A stretch of 7,170 nt of DNA from Actinomycetota bacterium (GTDB taxonomy: Bacteria; Actinomycetota; Humimicrobiia; Humimicrobiales; Humimicrobiaceae): contig JAGYOJ010000076.1 in the NCBI GenBank assembly GCA_018399435.1, forward strand, positions 1 to 7,170. The letters are read 5' to 3'. Numbering within the stretch: position 1 is the first letter of the stretch; every line of letters begins with the position of its first letter. The notes beneath the pieces are model-generated. The model saw only the letters and a program-made list of their open reading frames with translations, did no database searches and was not told the origin of the DNA. The translations under genes were made by a program, and so were the position numbers. Shown piece after piece: positions 1-5,788 of the stretch.

Positions 1-27
1 GAAAAAAATAATTTAAAAATTGAAAGA

Positions 28-756
28 TTGCACCAAACCCCTGATGCAGGCATTTACAGGAAAAAAATAAAGGGCCTGGGAAAATATAATTGGAATATTG
101 TTTATAAATATAGCGACTTATTTATAAGCTGCAGCAAAAATTTGCTTGTTGTAATTATCCAGAGCTTAAAAGAATTCTACAGTATCATAGAAGAAGTTAT
201 TGAAAAATACCCGGTTTTTGAAAAAAGCTTAATGCCAATCGCCCAAGAAGAAGTTTTTTCTGAAATAATAAATGAAATGATACAAAAAACTAAAAAATTT
301 AATGTAGGTCCGATGGCTTCCGTAGCTGGGGCCCTCTGTGACTATATAGGAAGGGATTTATCTAATAAATGCAAAACTTTACTTATCGAAAATGGAGGGG
401 ATATTTTTATAAAAACAAATAGGGACATAACTGTTGGAATCTATATAGAGAATAAAAAGTATAGCGATAAAATAAATTTGAAATTAAGGGGCTCCCAAGC
501 CCCTTATGGGCTATGTTCTTCTTCTGGCATATTCGGCCATTCCCTGAGCCTGGGCAAAAGTGACCTGGTTACAGTAATAGGCAAAACTGCCATAGATGCT
601 GATGCAGCTGCTACTAGTATAGGCAATCATATTGGAAAAGAAACAGATATAAGCAAAGCAATCAATATGTTTAAGGGTAAACCCGGCCTTTTAGGAATCC
701 TTATAGTAAAAGGCAATAAAATAGGCGCTTGGGGAAATATTGAATTAACCAGCTAA
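28..756 (+). CDS. UPF0280 family protein (ApbE-like fold)
   Basis: Member of the UPF0280/COG2122 family, related to the flavin-transferase ApbE; its own biochemical role is not established. Family hallmarks are visible in order (residues counted from the TTG at 28): GPMASVAGA at 94-102, ENGGDIF at 121-127, the Ser/Gly-rich SSSGIFGHSLSLGKSD at 164-179, DADAAATSIGN at 190-200 and a closing GAWG near 233-236. The length of 242 residues is normal for the family and no signal peptide or membrane segment is seen. The start is uncertain: TTG at 28 has no properly spaced Shine-Dalgarno and the frame stays open to base 1, so translation may begin left of the window. Family similarity begins about residue 10 (YRKKIKG), so the core is complete. 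The gene ends four bases before the convergent bactofilin stop, with no terminator visible. Family assignment is firm; function is not known. Confidence 0.88.
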   Translation: MHQTPDAGIYRKKIKGLGKYNWNIVYKYSDLFISCSKNLLVVIIQSLKEFYSIIEEVIEKYPVFEKSLMPIAQEEVFSEIINEMIQKTKKFNVGPMASVAGALCDYIGRDLSNKCKTLLIENGGDIFIKTNRDITVGIYIENKKYSDKINLKLRGSQAPYGLCSSSGIFGHSLSLGKSDLVTVIGKTAIDADAAATSIGNHIGKETDISKAINMFKGKPGLLGILIVKGNKIGAWGNIELTS

Positions 757-760
757 AAAA

Positions 761-1183
761 TTAATAATTATTATTTGTGTCTTTAGAAGAGTTTTTACTG
801 CCAACAGTTTCTTTTTGGAAAACCTCTTTTTTATCAGATATTATGCTTTCACCTTTAAATATTCCGCCTTTAGAAACTGTAAGCATTGCATCTTTTTGGG
901 TAAGATTGCCATTAAATTTCCCTGTAGCAGTAATTATAACTTCTCCTGAAGCTACCATTTCACCAATAAATTCTCCTGCAACTGTCGCATCATTGGTTTT
1001 TACGTCTGCTTCAACTTTTCCTTCTTTTCCAATAACTAATTCTTTCCCTATAGCAATTGATCCTTTTAAATTGCCGTCAATCCTTGCAGATCCAGGGCAA
1101 TGTATTTGTCCTTCAACTTTTACTCCTTCTGCAATTACTGTCATTGTTTTACTCGCTTTGGCATTATTTTTCTTTGAGAACAC
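761..1183 (-). CDS. bactofilin (polymer-forming cytoskeletal protein)
   Basis: Bactofilins (DUF583) self-assemble without nucleotide into filaments, usually on the inner face of the membrane, and localise cell-wall or polar factors. The 140-residue product has the expected short charged N-terminus (residues 1-13), a central right-handed beta-helix domain (about 14-115) and a polar disordered tail rich in Lys, Ser and Asn. The beta-helix is recognisable from repeated short strands with regularly spaced Gly and hydrophobic residues: VKVEGQIH, ARIDGNLKGSI, LVIGKEGKVEADV, ATVAGEFIGEM, GEVIITATGKFNGNL. The start is GTG at 1181-1183, backed by a strong AAGGAG six bases upstream (1190-1195). It is transcribed away from the CapA-like lipoprotein gene, with an extended -10 promoter in the shared spacer. 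Its 3' end nearly abuts the convergent UPF0280 gene. A role in shaping the envelope is inferred from the family. Confidence 0.93.
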   Translation of the reverse strand: MFSKKNNAKASKTMTVIAEGVKVEGQIHCPGSARIDGNLKGSIAIGKELVIGKEGKVEADVKTNDATVAGEFIGEMVASGEVIITATGKFNGNLTQKDAMLTVSKGGIFKGESIISDKKEVFQKETVGSKNSSKDTNNNY

Positions 1184-1189
1184 AAAATA

Positions 1190-1195
1190 CTCCTT
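1190..1195 (-). promoter_or_regulatory. Shine-Dalgarno fixing the bactofilin GTG start
   Basis: The minus strand reads AAGGAG six bases before GTG at 1181-1183. This supports the non-ATG start; the first in-frame ATG (residue 14, MTVIAEG) would lose the N-terminal tail. Confidence 0.8.
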
Positions 1196-1217
1196 AAATT
1201 AATTTTTATAAAAAGGC

Positions 1218-1226
1218 ATTATAACA
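1218..1226 (-). promoter_or_regulatory. candidate extended -10 promoter for bactofilin
   Basis: The minus strand reads TGTTATAAT, a perfect TATAAT with the TG dinucleotide of an extended -10 element. Transcription would start near 1211, about 15 bases before the Shine-Dalgarno. No good -35 box is seen at 16-18 bp, which is usual for extended -10 promoters. A second TATAAT (minus strand, 1238-1243) is an alternative. Confidence 0.45.
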
Positions 1227-1252
1227 TTTTTTAATAAATTATACCTCTCAAC

Positions 1253-1288
1253 AACATATTATTATCTACAAAAATATAGTAATATGTT
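1253..1288. repeat. imperfect inverted repeat in the divergent bactofilin/capA-like spacer
   Basis: AACATATTA (1253-1261) is the exact reverse complement of TAATATGTT (1280-1288). The arms extend inward to 13 positions with a single mismatch (G-U in RNA), leaving a ten-base spacer. It lies between the bactofilin promoter and the capA-like ribosome binding site, where an operator for one or both genes could sit. It could equally be a weak AT hairpin in the mRNA leader. No regulator family is recognisable from it. Confidence 0.4.
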
Positions 1289-1313
1289 ATTAAAAAAATT
1301 CTAGGGGAAAATT

Positions 1314-2978
1314 ATGAAGATATCAAAAATTGTAATCATAATTCCAATAACCATTTTAATATCCATGCTGGTTTTTGGCTGTGCTTTAGCCAAAGATTTT
1401 AGCCAGTCAATAGATGAAGAGATTGCAAAAGAACCAGTTGAAGAAAAAAAAGAAGAAATTCAAGAAGAAAAAAACAAAGTTGAAGAGGAAATCATAAAAG
1501 TCAAATTATTTATGGATGATATGATTCCATTAGATTATAAGGAAATGGCATTAGATTCAGCAAAAAATATTTTTGATGAAGTTTCACTGGCAACAGAAAA
1601 AAGCCAGGCAGATATTGTAATTAGCCTGGATAAGCAAAACCAAGATATGCCTTTCTCCTTATTTTTTGTTCCTGTCACCAGTTTTTATAGCTTAGCTGAA
1701 AATATTAATTGGGATGATTTTATTGCTTACTGGAATGGCCAGGAGGGGCATGATTTAAATTTATTTGTAGATGAAAGTATCAGGGCATCTCTAGAAACGG
1801 TATTAGGGGAATGTAAAATAAACAATGTTGAAGTAAAAAAACAAGATATCCCAGGGATATTAGAAGAAGAAAATAATTTTTCAATTATTCCATTTGATAA
1901 GTTAAGCAAAAATTATAAAGTTTTAAGTATTGGCGGCAATTCAATATTTAGCAAGAACCTAAATGAAGGCGATTATCCACTGATTGCAGGGTTAAATATT
2001 TCTGGAGAAAATGAACTGGCAAGCAAATTAAAGCAAGCCCTTAAAGGCTTGCCTTTTTCTAACAGGGACGAGTCTAAATTATTGACTATTAATATGACAG
2101 GAGTAACTGCTCTTGTCAGGGGCACAGCTAATAGGATGGATAGGCATGGAGTGCTTTACCCTGGAGAAAAAATTGTAGATATATTAAAGGATGCTGATAT
2201 CACCCACATTAGTAATGAAATACCTTTTGTCGAGGGTTGTGTAGGGGCAAGGGATTCCGACCTTGTATTCTGCAGCAAGCCTGAGTATATAGAGCTTTTA
2301 AGATATGTAGGCACGGATGTAGTGGAATTAACTGGAAACCATATGAATGATTATGGCCCGGATGAGATGAATAACACATTAGATATGTATGACAAAGAAG
2401 GCTGGCCATATTTTGGCGGCGGGAGGAATTTAGATGATTCATATAAGCCTGCTATTTTTGAAATAGGACCGAACAAAATTGCCTTTCTTGGTTTTAATTT
2501 TTTCGGGCCAGCTTATGATTGGGCGACAGAAGATCGCCCAGGTTCAGCGCCCCCAAACTTTGAAGACTTTGAAAAAATTATTTCCGAATATGATAAAAAT
2601 GGATACAATGTAATATTTACATTTCAATATGTAGAAACTTATAATTATTACCCTACAGAACAGCAGGTAATAGATTTTAGAAGAATGAGGGATGCAGGTG
2701 CTGCAATCATAAGCGGCAGCCAATCACATCATCCAATGGGGGTTGAATTAAGCGAGAATGGTTTTATAAATTATGGCTTAGGCAACTTATTTTTTGATCA
2801 AATGAGGAGTTTGGGCATGAGACAGGGTATAATAGCAAAACACGTTTTCTATGATAATAAGCACATAAATACAGTATTGATAACTACCATGCTTGAAGAT
2901 TATTGCCAGCCCAGGCCTACTGAAGGGGAAGAAAGGAATCAATTGCTTAATTCTATATTTGAACATAGCCTAAAATAA
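1314..2978 (+). CDS. CapA/PgsA-like lipoprotein with N-terminal binding-protein-like domain
   Basis: A 554-residue envelope lipoprotein of the CapA/PgsA poly-gamma-glutamate family (metallophosphatase-like fold). The start is ATG at 1314 with AGGGG six bases upstream. Residues 1-22 are a hydrophobic signal ending in LVFG before Cys23, a lipobox for lipid anchoring. Residues 32-62 are a Glu/Lys-rich linker or coiled coil. About 63-235 resembles the degenerate periplasmic-binding-protein-like domain that precedes CapA in some Chloroflexota-type proteins (INWDDFIAYW, FSIIPFDKL). About 257-535 is the CapA domain: THISNEIPF at 297-305, TGNHMNDYG at 340-348, WPYFGGG at 364-370, GSQSHHPMG at 468-476 and NYGLGNLFFD at 486-495. 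Oddly, the usual opening GD..L motif reads MTGVTALVRG (261-270), without the Asp that commonly binds metal. The substrate is unknown; poly-glutamate or capsule work is only a family guess, as no capB/capC lie nearby. A terminator follows. Confidence 0.88.
   Translation: MKISKIVIIIPITILISMLVFGCALAKDFSQSIDEEIAKEPVEEKKEEIQEEKNKVEEEIIKVKLFMDDMIPLDYKEMALDSAKNIFDEVSLATEKSQADIVISLDKQNQDMPFSLFFVPVTSFYSLAENINWDDFIAYWNGQEGHDLNLFVDESIRASLETVLGECKINNVEVKKQDIPGILEEENNFSIIPFDKLSKNYKVLSIGGNSIFSKNLNEGDYPLIAGLNISGENELASKLKQALKGLPFSNRDESKLLTINMTGVTALVRGTANRMDRHGVLYPGEKIVDILKDADITHISNEIPFVEGCVGARDSDLVFCSKPEYIELLRYVGTDVVELTGNHMNDYGPDEMNNTLDMYDKEGWPYFGGGRNLDDSYKPAIFEIGPNKIAFLGFNFFGPAYDWATEDRPGSAPPNFEDFEKIISEYDKNGYNVIFTFQYVETYNYYPTEQQVIDFRRMRDAGAAIISGSQSHHPMGVELSENGFINYGLGNLFFDQMRSLGMRQGIIAKHVFYDNKHINTVLITTMLEDYCQPRPTEGEERNQLLNSIFEHSLK
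2033..2058 (+). terminator. terminator-like hairpin inside the capA-like gene
   Basis: GCAAGCC (2033-2039) and GGCTTGC (2046-2052) form a perfect 7-bp stem with a six-base loop, followed directly by CTTTTT. This has the shape of a Rho-independent terminator but lies within the reading frame at codons 240-248, between the binding-protein-like domain and the CapA domain. A second copy of the left arm, GGCAAGC at 2018-2024, can also pair with GCTTGCC (2047-2053), giving two competing stems. Whether it terminates in vivo is not shown. Confidence 0.35.
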
Positions 2979-2983
2979 ATAAT

Positions 2984-3038
2984 ATAGGACAGGTTTATTG
3001 TACGGAAATTAGGCCTGCCCTATTTTAGGTATTTTTTT
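2984..3038 (+). terminator. probable Rho-independent terminator after the capA-like gene
   Basis: ATAGGACAGG (2984-2993) pairs with CCTGCCCTAT (3014-3023) with one internal A/C mismatch. A loop of about 20 bases lies between and a T-rich tract with seven consecutive T (3032-3038) follows. It sits six bases after the stop codon. The long loop and mismatch make it a weaker example, but placement is right. Confidence 0.6.
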
Positions 3039-3084
3039 AATTGATGCTTGTATTATATTTTAAAACTAGTTTAAGGAATATTAA

Positions 3085-3222
3085 ATGCTAATAGGCAAAA
3101 GAAAATTATTTTCTACACTTGCATTTCTTAATGCCAAGGATTTTACATTAAAGCCAATAAATGAAAGTTTTATTACCAGGCATTTCATAGGATATTTCAT
3201 TTCTATATTAATAATTAAATAA
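3085..3222 (+). CDS. possible small protein of 45 residues
   Basis: ATG at 3085 is preceded by AAGGA (3073-3077) with a seven-base gap, better than the ribosome binding site of the downstream degV-family gene. The frame runs 45 codons to TAA at 3220 and stops eight bases before the degV-family ATG, a spacing typical of co-translated genes. The product is basic with a hydrophobic end (HFIGYFISILIIK), possibly membrane-associated. I recognise no family. Arguments against: it is short, AT-rich, and part of it (3118-3138) can fold as a hairpin, so the stretch could instead be a leader RNA or simple spacer. Called only on signal placement. Confidence 0.3.
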   Translation: MLIGKRKLFSTLAFLNAKDFTLKPINESFITRHFIGYFISILIIK

Positions 3223-3230
3223 AAAAGATT

Positions 3231-4118
3231 ATGGCAAAAGGTATTAAGATTGCAGTAGTTACTGATAGCGCATCGGATGTGCCTGAAAAACATAGGAAAG
3301 ATTATGGCATATATGTAATACCTTTATATATAAACCAAAATGGAAAAGAATATAAAGACGGCATAGATATAAATTCAGATTCAATATATAAGCTTCAAAA
3401 AGAAAAAGAAGCCACGTTCAGCTCATCTTCGCCTTCGCCAAATGATTTTTTTGTTGTTTACGAAACATTGCTTAAAAAATACAAAAAAATAATTTCCATT
3501 CACCTTAGCTCAAAACTTTCTGCAGTAATAAATTCTGCAAAACTCGCAAGAAGCATGTTAAAAATTAAAGATAGGATTATAATCTATGATTCGCTGTCAG
3601 GGACTATGGGTACAGGTTTTATGGCAATAATTGCAGCCAGGGCAGCAAGAAATAATTATCCAATAGATAGAATATTGCAGATATTAGATTTTTTAAGGAG
3701 GAATATAAAATTATATGGGACTATTGATACTTTAAAGTATCTAAGTTTAAGCGGAAGGGCTCCGAGGATTGCAAATATTGTATCTTCCATTTTAAAAATC
3801 AAGCCTTTGCTTGGAATAAGGGATGGTACAGTTGGAATGGTGGGCATCTCTATTACCAGGTACGGTTCTATTGTAGAAATTACCCGTAGGGTAATAAAAG
3901 AATTTAGAAATGAAAAATGGGTTTTTGTGGCTATTATACATTCCCTTTCCCTAAAAGAGTCAGAAAAAATTAAAGAAAAGCTGGAAAATTATCTAAACTG
4001 CATTGATTTTATTATAACAGAATGCACCCCGGTAGTGGGGGCACATACAGGCCCTGGCCTTATTGGCATAATTGTATCCAAAGTAAATCCGGATATAGTA
4101 AAATTATTTAATTTATAA
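3231..4118 (+). CDS. DegV family fatty-acid-binding protein (FakB-like)
   Basis: DegV/FakB proteins bind a fatty acid in a buried pocket and present it to the kinase FakA for phosphorylation, feeding exogenous fatty acids into phospholipid synthesis. The 295-residue product has the standard length and motifs: VTDSASDVP at 10-18, a Ser-rich segment SSSSPSP at 64-70 where the family usually has TSQPS, IHLSSKLSAVINSA at 90-103, DSLSGTMGTG at 120-129, LKYLSLSGRAPR at 168-179, and HTGPGLIG at 272-279. The protein has no signal peptide and is cytoplasmic. The ATG at 3231 places VTDS where the family expects it, although its Shine-Dalgarno is poor. No fakA-like kinase is in the window, so the partner must be elsewhere. 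Its last six bases overlap the end of the convergent AMMECR1 gene. The natural ligand is inferred from family only. Confidence 0.92.
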   Translation: MAKGIKIAVVTDSASDVPEKHRKDYGIYVIPLYINQNGKEYKDGIDINSDSIYKLQKEKEATFSSSSPSPNDFFVVYETLLKKYKKIISIHLSSKLSAVINSAKLARSMLKIKDRIIIYDSLSGTMGTGFMAIIAARAARNNYPIDRILQILDFLRRNIKLYGTIDTLKYLSLSGRAPRIANIVSSILKIKPLLGIRDGTVGMVGISITRYGSIVEITRRVIKEFRNEKWVFVAIIHSLSLKESEKIKEKLENYLNCIDFIITECTPVVGAHTGPGLIGIIVSKVNPDIVKLFNL

Positions 4119-4673
4119 GTCTTTTTCGCTAAAAACAATTGCAGAAAATATAAGTATTTCGCAATCATCCTTTTTATAACAATTTTTATCCAACCCGGCT
4201 TTCTGGCATGTATTTTCTAAAAATTCAGTGGTATTCCAGTTATATTCTGTAGCGACTTGAGGCAAGAGCAATCCTTGGTTAAAGCCTCTTTTTATTAAAA
4301 TTCCATGTTTTCCAACTTCAATTTCTGATAAATTATCTACTTTTTTAAGTGGAGAAAGAACAGAGATCTCTATATCTATTTCATCTAATTCAGCCGGAGT
4401 AACTGAAGGGAATCTTGGGTCATGAAGGGCTGCTTCAACCGTCATCTTCCTTATAGTTTTCCATAAAGGTATTTGTGCAGAAATATTCCCAATACAGCCC
4501 CTTAAACCCCCATTCATATGGAGAGTTACAAATGCTCCGCATTCTTTATTAAGTATTTCATCGTCTATGTCAAACTCTGGAGGTTTTCTTCCATAAACAA
4601 TATTTAAAAGTGTTTCTTTTGCTACTTGGATTAGAATTTTTTTTTGGTCATTATTTAAATTAAATGATTGCAT
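4113..4673 (-). CDS. amrA: AmmeMemoRadiSam system protein A (AMMECR1 domain)
   Basis: A 186-residue AMMECR1-domain protein, the bacterial counterpart of human AMMECR1 and first component of the AmmeMemoRadiSam set (AMMECR1 + Memo + radical SAM). Its molecular function is not known. The invariant LRGCIG motif is at residues 57-62, the first shared block GAFVTLHMNGG just before it, HDPRFPSV at 85-92, and GLLLPQVATEYNW at 135-147, all family signatures. It is a complete single-domain cytoplasmic protein. ATG at 4671-4673 is preceded by AGGGGTG on the minus strand. It lies 22 bases after the Memo stop in the same direction, so the two are almost surely co-transcribed. The 3' end overlaps the degV-family gene tail to tail by six bases, and no terminator hairpin is seen between them. 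Confidence 0.94.
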   Translation of the reverse strand: MQSFNLNNDQKKILIQVAKETLLNIVYGRKPPEFDIDDEILNKECGAFVTLHMNGGLRGCIGNISAQIPLWKTIRKMTVEAALHDPRFPSVTPAELDEIDIEISVLSPLKKVDNLSEIEVGKHGILIKRGFNQGLLLPQVATEYNWNTTEFLENTCQKAGLDKNCYKKDDCEILIFSAIVFSEKDL

Positions 4674-4695
4674 TTTTCACCCCTGCGCATAGTTT

Positions 4696-5508
4696 TTAAT
4701 AAAATATTGCAGAAAGATAGCCTACAACTGCGCTTCTATCCCCAATTACATCACCGGAATTTTTGTATTCTAGAACTTTTGAATTTTTTGCATTTAATGA
4801 TTTTGCAGCCAACATGGAAGCTATTACAGGCCCTCCTCCGCACATCTCTAAATTTTTACCAAAGAACTCTTTCCCAAATTTATCTACATCATAGCCTTCT
4901 ATTAATTTTTTTACCTTATCGTCTAAAGATGCAGCTTCATCATATGGATGGTAGTGGGAGAGATCAGTGCTAGCTATAATTAAAATATTTTCACCGCTAA
5001 AAAGAGAGCCAATTGTTTCACCAAGCGACCTGGAATTTTTACTATTCTGGTTTCCAATTACAATAGGGATAATAGGAATGTTTCCCAGAACATTTTGTAT
5101 AAAGGGAAGCTGCACTTCCAGGCTATGTTCATTGTAATGCCCTGAAGTAGAAAATTTTATATTACTGCTTCCCGAGACAAGTTCCTTTGCTTTTTCTTTA
5201 TCGATTTCTAAAGTGCCAAGCGGGGTCTTGTATCCATCCCCAGGATAAATAGAATTAAAATCAAAAAATTCAGAATGTGATGGAGCAATTATTATAGCTG
5301 TGCCATAATCTTTTCCCATTATCTGCTTGTAAGAATAGGCTGCAACCTGGCCGGAATATATGTATCCTGCATGGGGAGCCACTAAAGCTTTTATATTATC
5401 AATATTTAGGTTTTTAGCATTATTTAGGAACTCTTCTATTTGTTCATTTAAAGCTTTTTTATCCCCGGGATAAAAACTTCCTGAAGCTACTGGCATTCTT
5501 ATATCCAT
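4696..5508 (-). CDS. amrB: AmmeMemoRadiSam system protein B (Memo-like)
   Basis: Homologue of MEMO1, whose fold resembles class III extradiol dioxygenases and which binds metal through His/Cys residues; the bacterial reaction is unknown. Counting from the ATG at 5506-5508 (270 residues), SGSFYPGD lies at 9-16, APHAGY at 44-49 with His46, PSH at 76-78 with His78, NEHSLEVQLPF at 126-136, STDLSHYHPY at 180-189 with His185, and CGGGP at 223-227 with Cys223. These match the conserved pocket residues of the family, so the site looks intact. An in-frame GTG at 5518-5520 would add four residues and overlap the upstream stop by four bases. I prefer the ATG because GAGG lies exactly six bases before it and the family normally starts just ahead of this point. 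Neighbours are a DUF2905 gene upstream and AMMECR1 downstream; the radical-SAM partner is not in the window. Confidence 0.94.
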   Translation of the reverse strand: MDIRMPVASGSFYPGDKKALNEQIEEFLNNAKNLNIDNIKALVAPHAGYIYSGQVAAYSYKQIMGKDYGTAIIIAPSHSEFFDFNSIYPGDGYKTPLGTLEIDKEKAKELVSGSSNIKFSTSGHYNEHSLEVQLPFIQNVLGNIPIIPIVIGNQNSKNSRSLGETIGSLFSGENILIIASTDLSHYHPYDEAASLDDKVKKLIEGYDVDKFGKEFFGKNLEMCGGGPVIASMLAAKSLNAKNSKVLEYKNSGDVIGDRSAVVGYLSAIFY

Positions 5509-5514
5509 TTTAAA

Positions 5515-5518
5515 CCTC
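5515..5518 (-). promoter_or_regulatory. Shine-Dalgarno deciding the Memo start
   Basis: The minus strand reads GAGG six bases before ATG (5506-5508). It spans the TGA stop of the DUF2905 gene (5517-5519), which favours coupled translation and argues against the GTG at 5520 as the main start. Confidence 0.6.
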
Positions 5519-5750
5519 ACTTTCTAATTATAAACCTTATTATTATATTAAGGATTATAGTTAAAACTATACTTATTATTATGCTTGTAGTTATGGGAAA
5601 ATGAAAACTAAAATTTTCTTTTTTTATATGGATGTCCCCGGGAAGCTTTCCTGCAAAAGGTATTTTAGAAAAAAGGAATAATAAGCCTCCCAGGACCACA
5701 ATTCCTATGCCTATAAAAATTAGTATTTTTCCTAAGTTACTAAAATTCAT
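5517..5750 (-). CDS. DUF2905 family small membrane protein
   Basis: A 77-residue integral membrane protein of the DUF2905 family, function unknown. Two hydrophobic helices are clear: about residues 7-28 (glycine-rich, IGIGIVVLGGLLFLF) and 52-74 (ITTSIIISIVLTIILN). The loop between them carries the family signature GKLPGDI (34-40) followed by a short basic and aromatic stretch (KKENFSFHFP). The C-terminus is basic (RFIIRK), suggesting a cytoplasmic end. It is the first gene of a minus-strand operon with Memo and AMMECR1: its TGA is eight bases from the preferred Memo ATG. The ATG at 5748-5750 lacks a Shine-Dalgarno, and a possible TATAAT lies so close that the message could be leaderless. Family assignment is strong; any link to the AmmeMemoRadiSam function rests on position only. 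Confidence 0.9.
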   Translation of the reverse strand: MNFSNLGKILIFIGIGIVVLGGLLFLFSKIPFAGKLPGDIHIKKENFSFHFPITTSIIISIVLTIILNIIIRFIIRK

Positions 5751-5759
5751 GATAATATT

Positions 5760-5788
5760 ATTATATTTAAAATATCAGTATTTTTAAA
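5760..5788 (-). promoter_or_regulatory. weak candidate promoter for the DUF2905-Memo-AMMECR1 operon
   Basis: The minus strand has TTTAAA (5783-5788), a 17-base spacer and a perfect TATAAT (5760-5765). The predicted start site near 5753 falls almost on the ATG at 5750, which would give a leaderless message and fits the missing Shine-Dalgarno. The region is nearly all A/T, so a chance match is quite possible. Confidence 0.3.

Noticed and set aside
777..1202. 141-codon open frame on the plus strand
   Set aside because: It lies wholly over the bactofilin gene, has a low-complexity Ser/Pro/Ile composition typical of an antisense shadow, and has no ribosome binding site.
2209..2442. 77-codon open frame on the minus strand within the capA-like gene
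   Set aside because: Antisense to a conserved part of the CapA domain, with no start signals. The same reasoning removed the shorter ones at 1727-1909 and 3656-3847.
2521..2539. GGGCGA/TCGCCC hairpin in the capA-like gene
   Set aside because: Six-base stem in conserved coding sequence, with no T tract and no positional reason to think it functional.
3081..3293. 70-codon open frame on the minus strand
   Set aside because: It overlaps the start of the degV-family gene in antisense, lacks a ribosome binding site, and its composition looks random. The plus-strand small ORF here has better signals.
3879..3895. Perfect 7-bp hairpin ATTACCC/GGGTAAT inside the degV-family gene
   Set aside because: The three-base loop and following ATAAAAG do not form a terminator. 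It looks like an incidental coding palindrome.
4668..4973. 101-codon open frame on the plus strand
   Set aside because: It runs antisense to Memo, whose frame carries conserved motifs; the Leu/His-rich product resembles no family.
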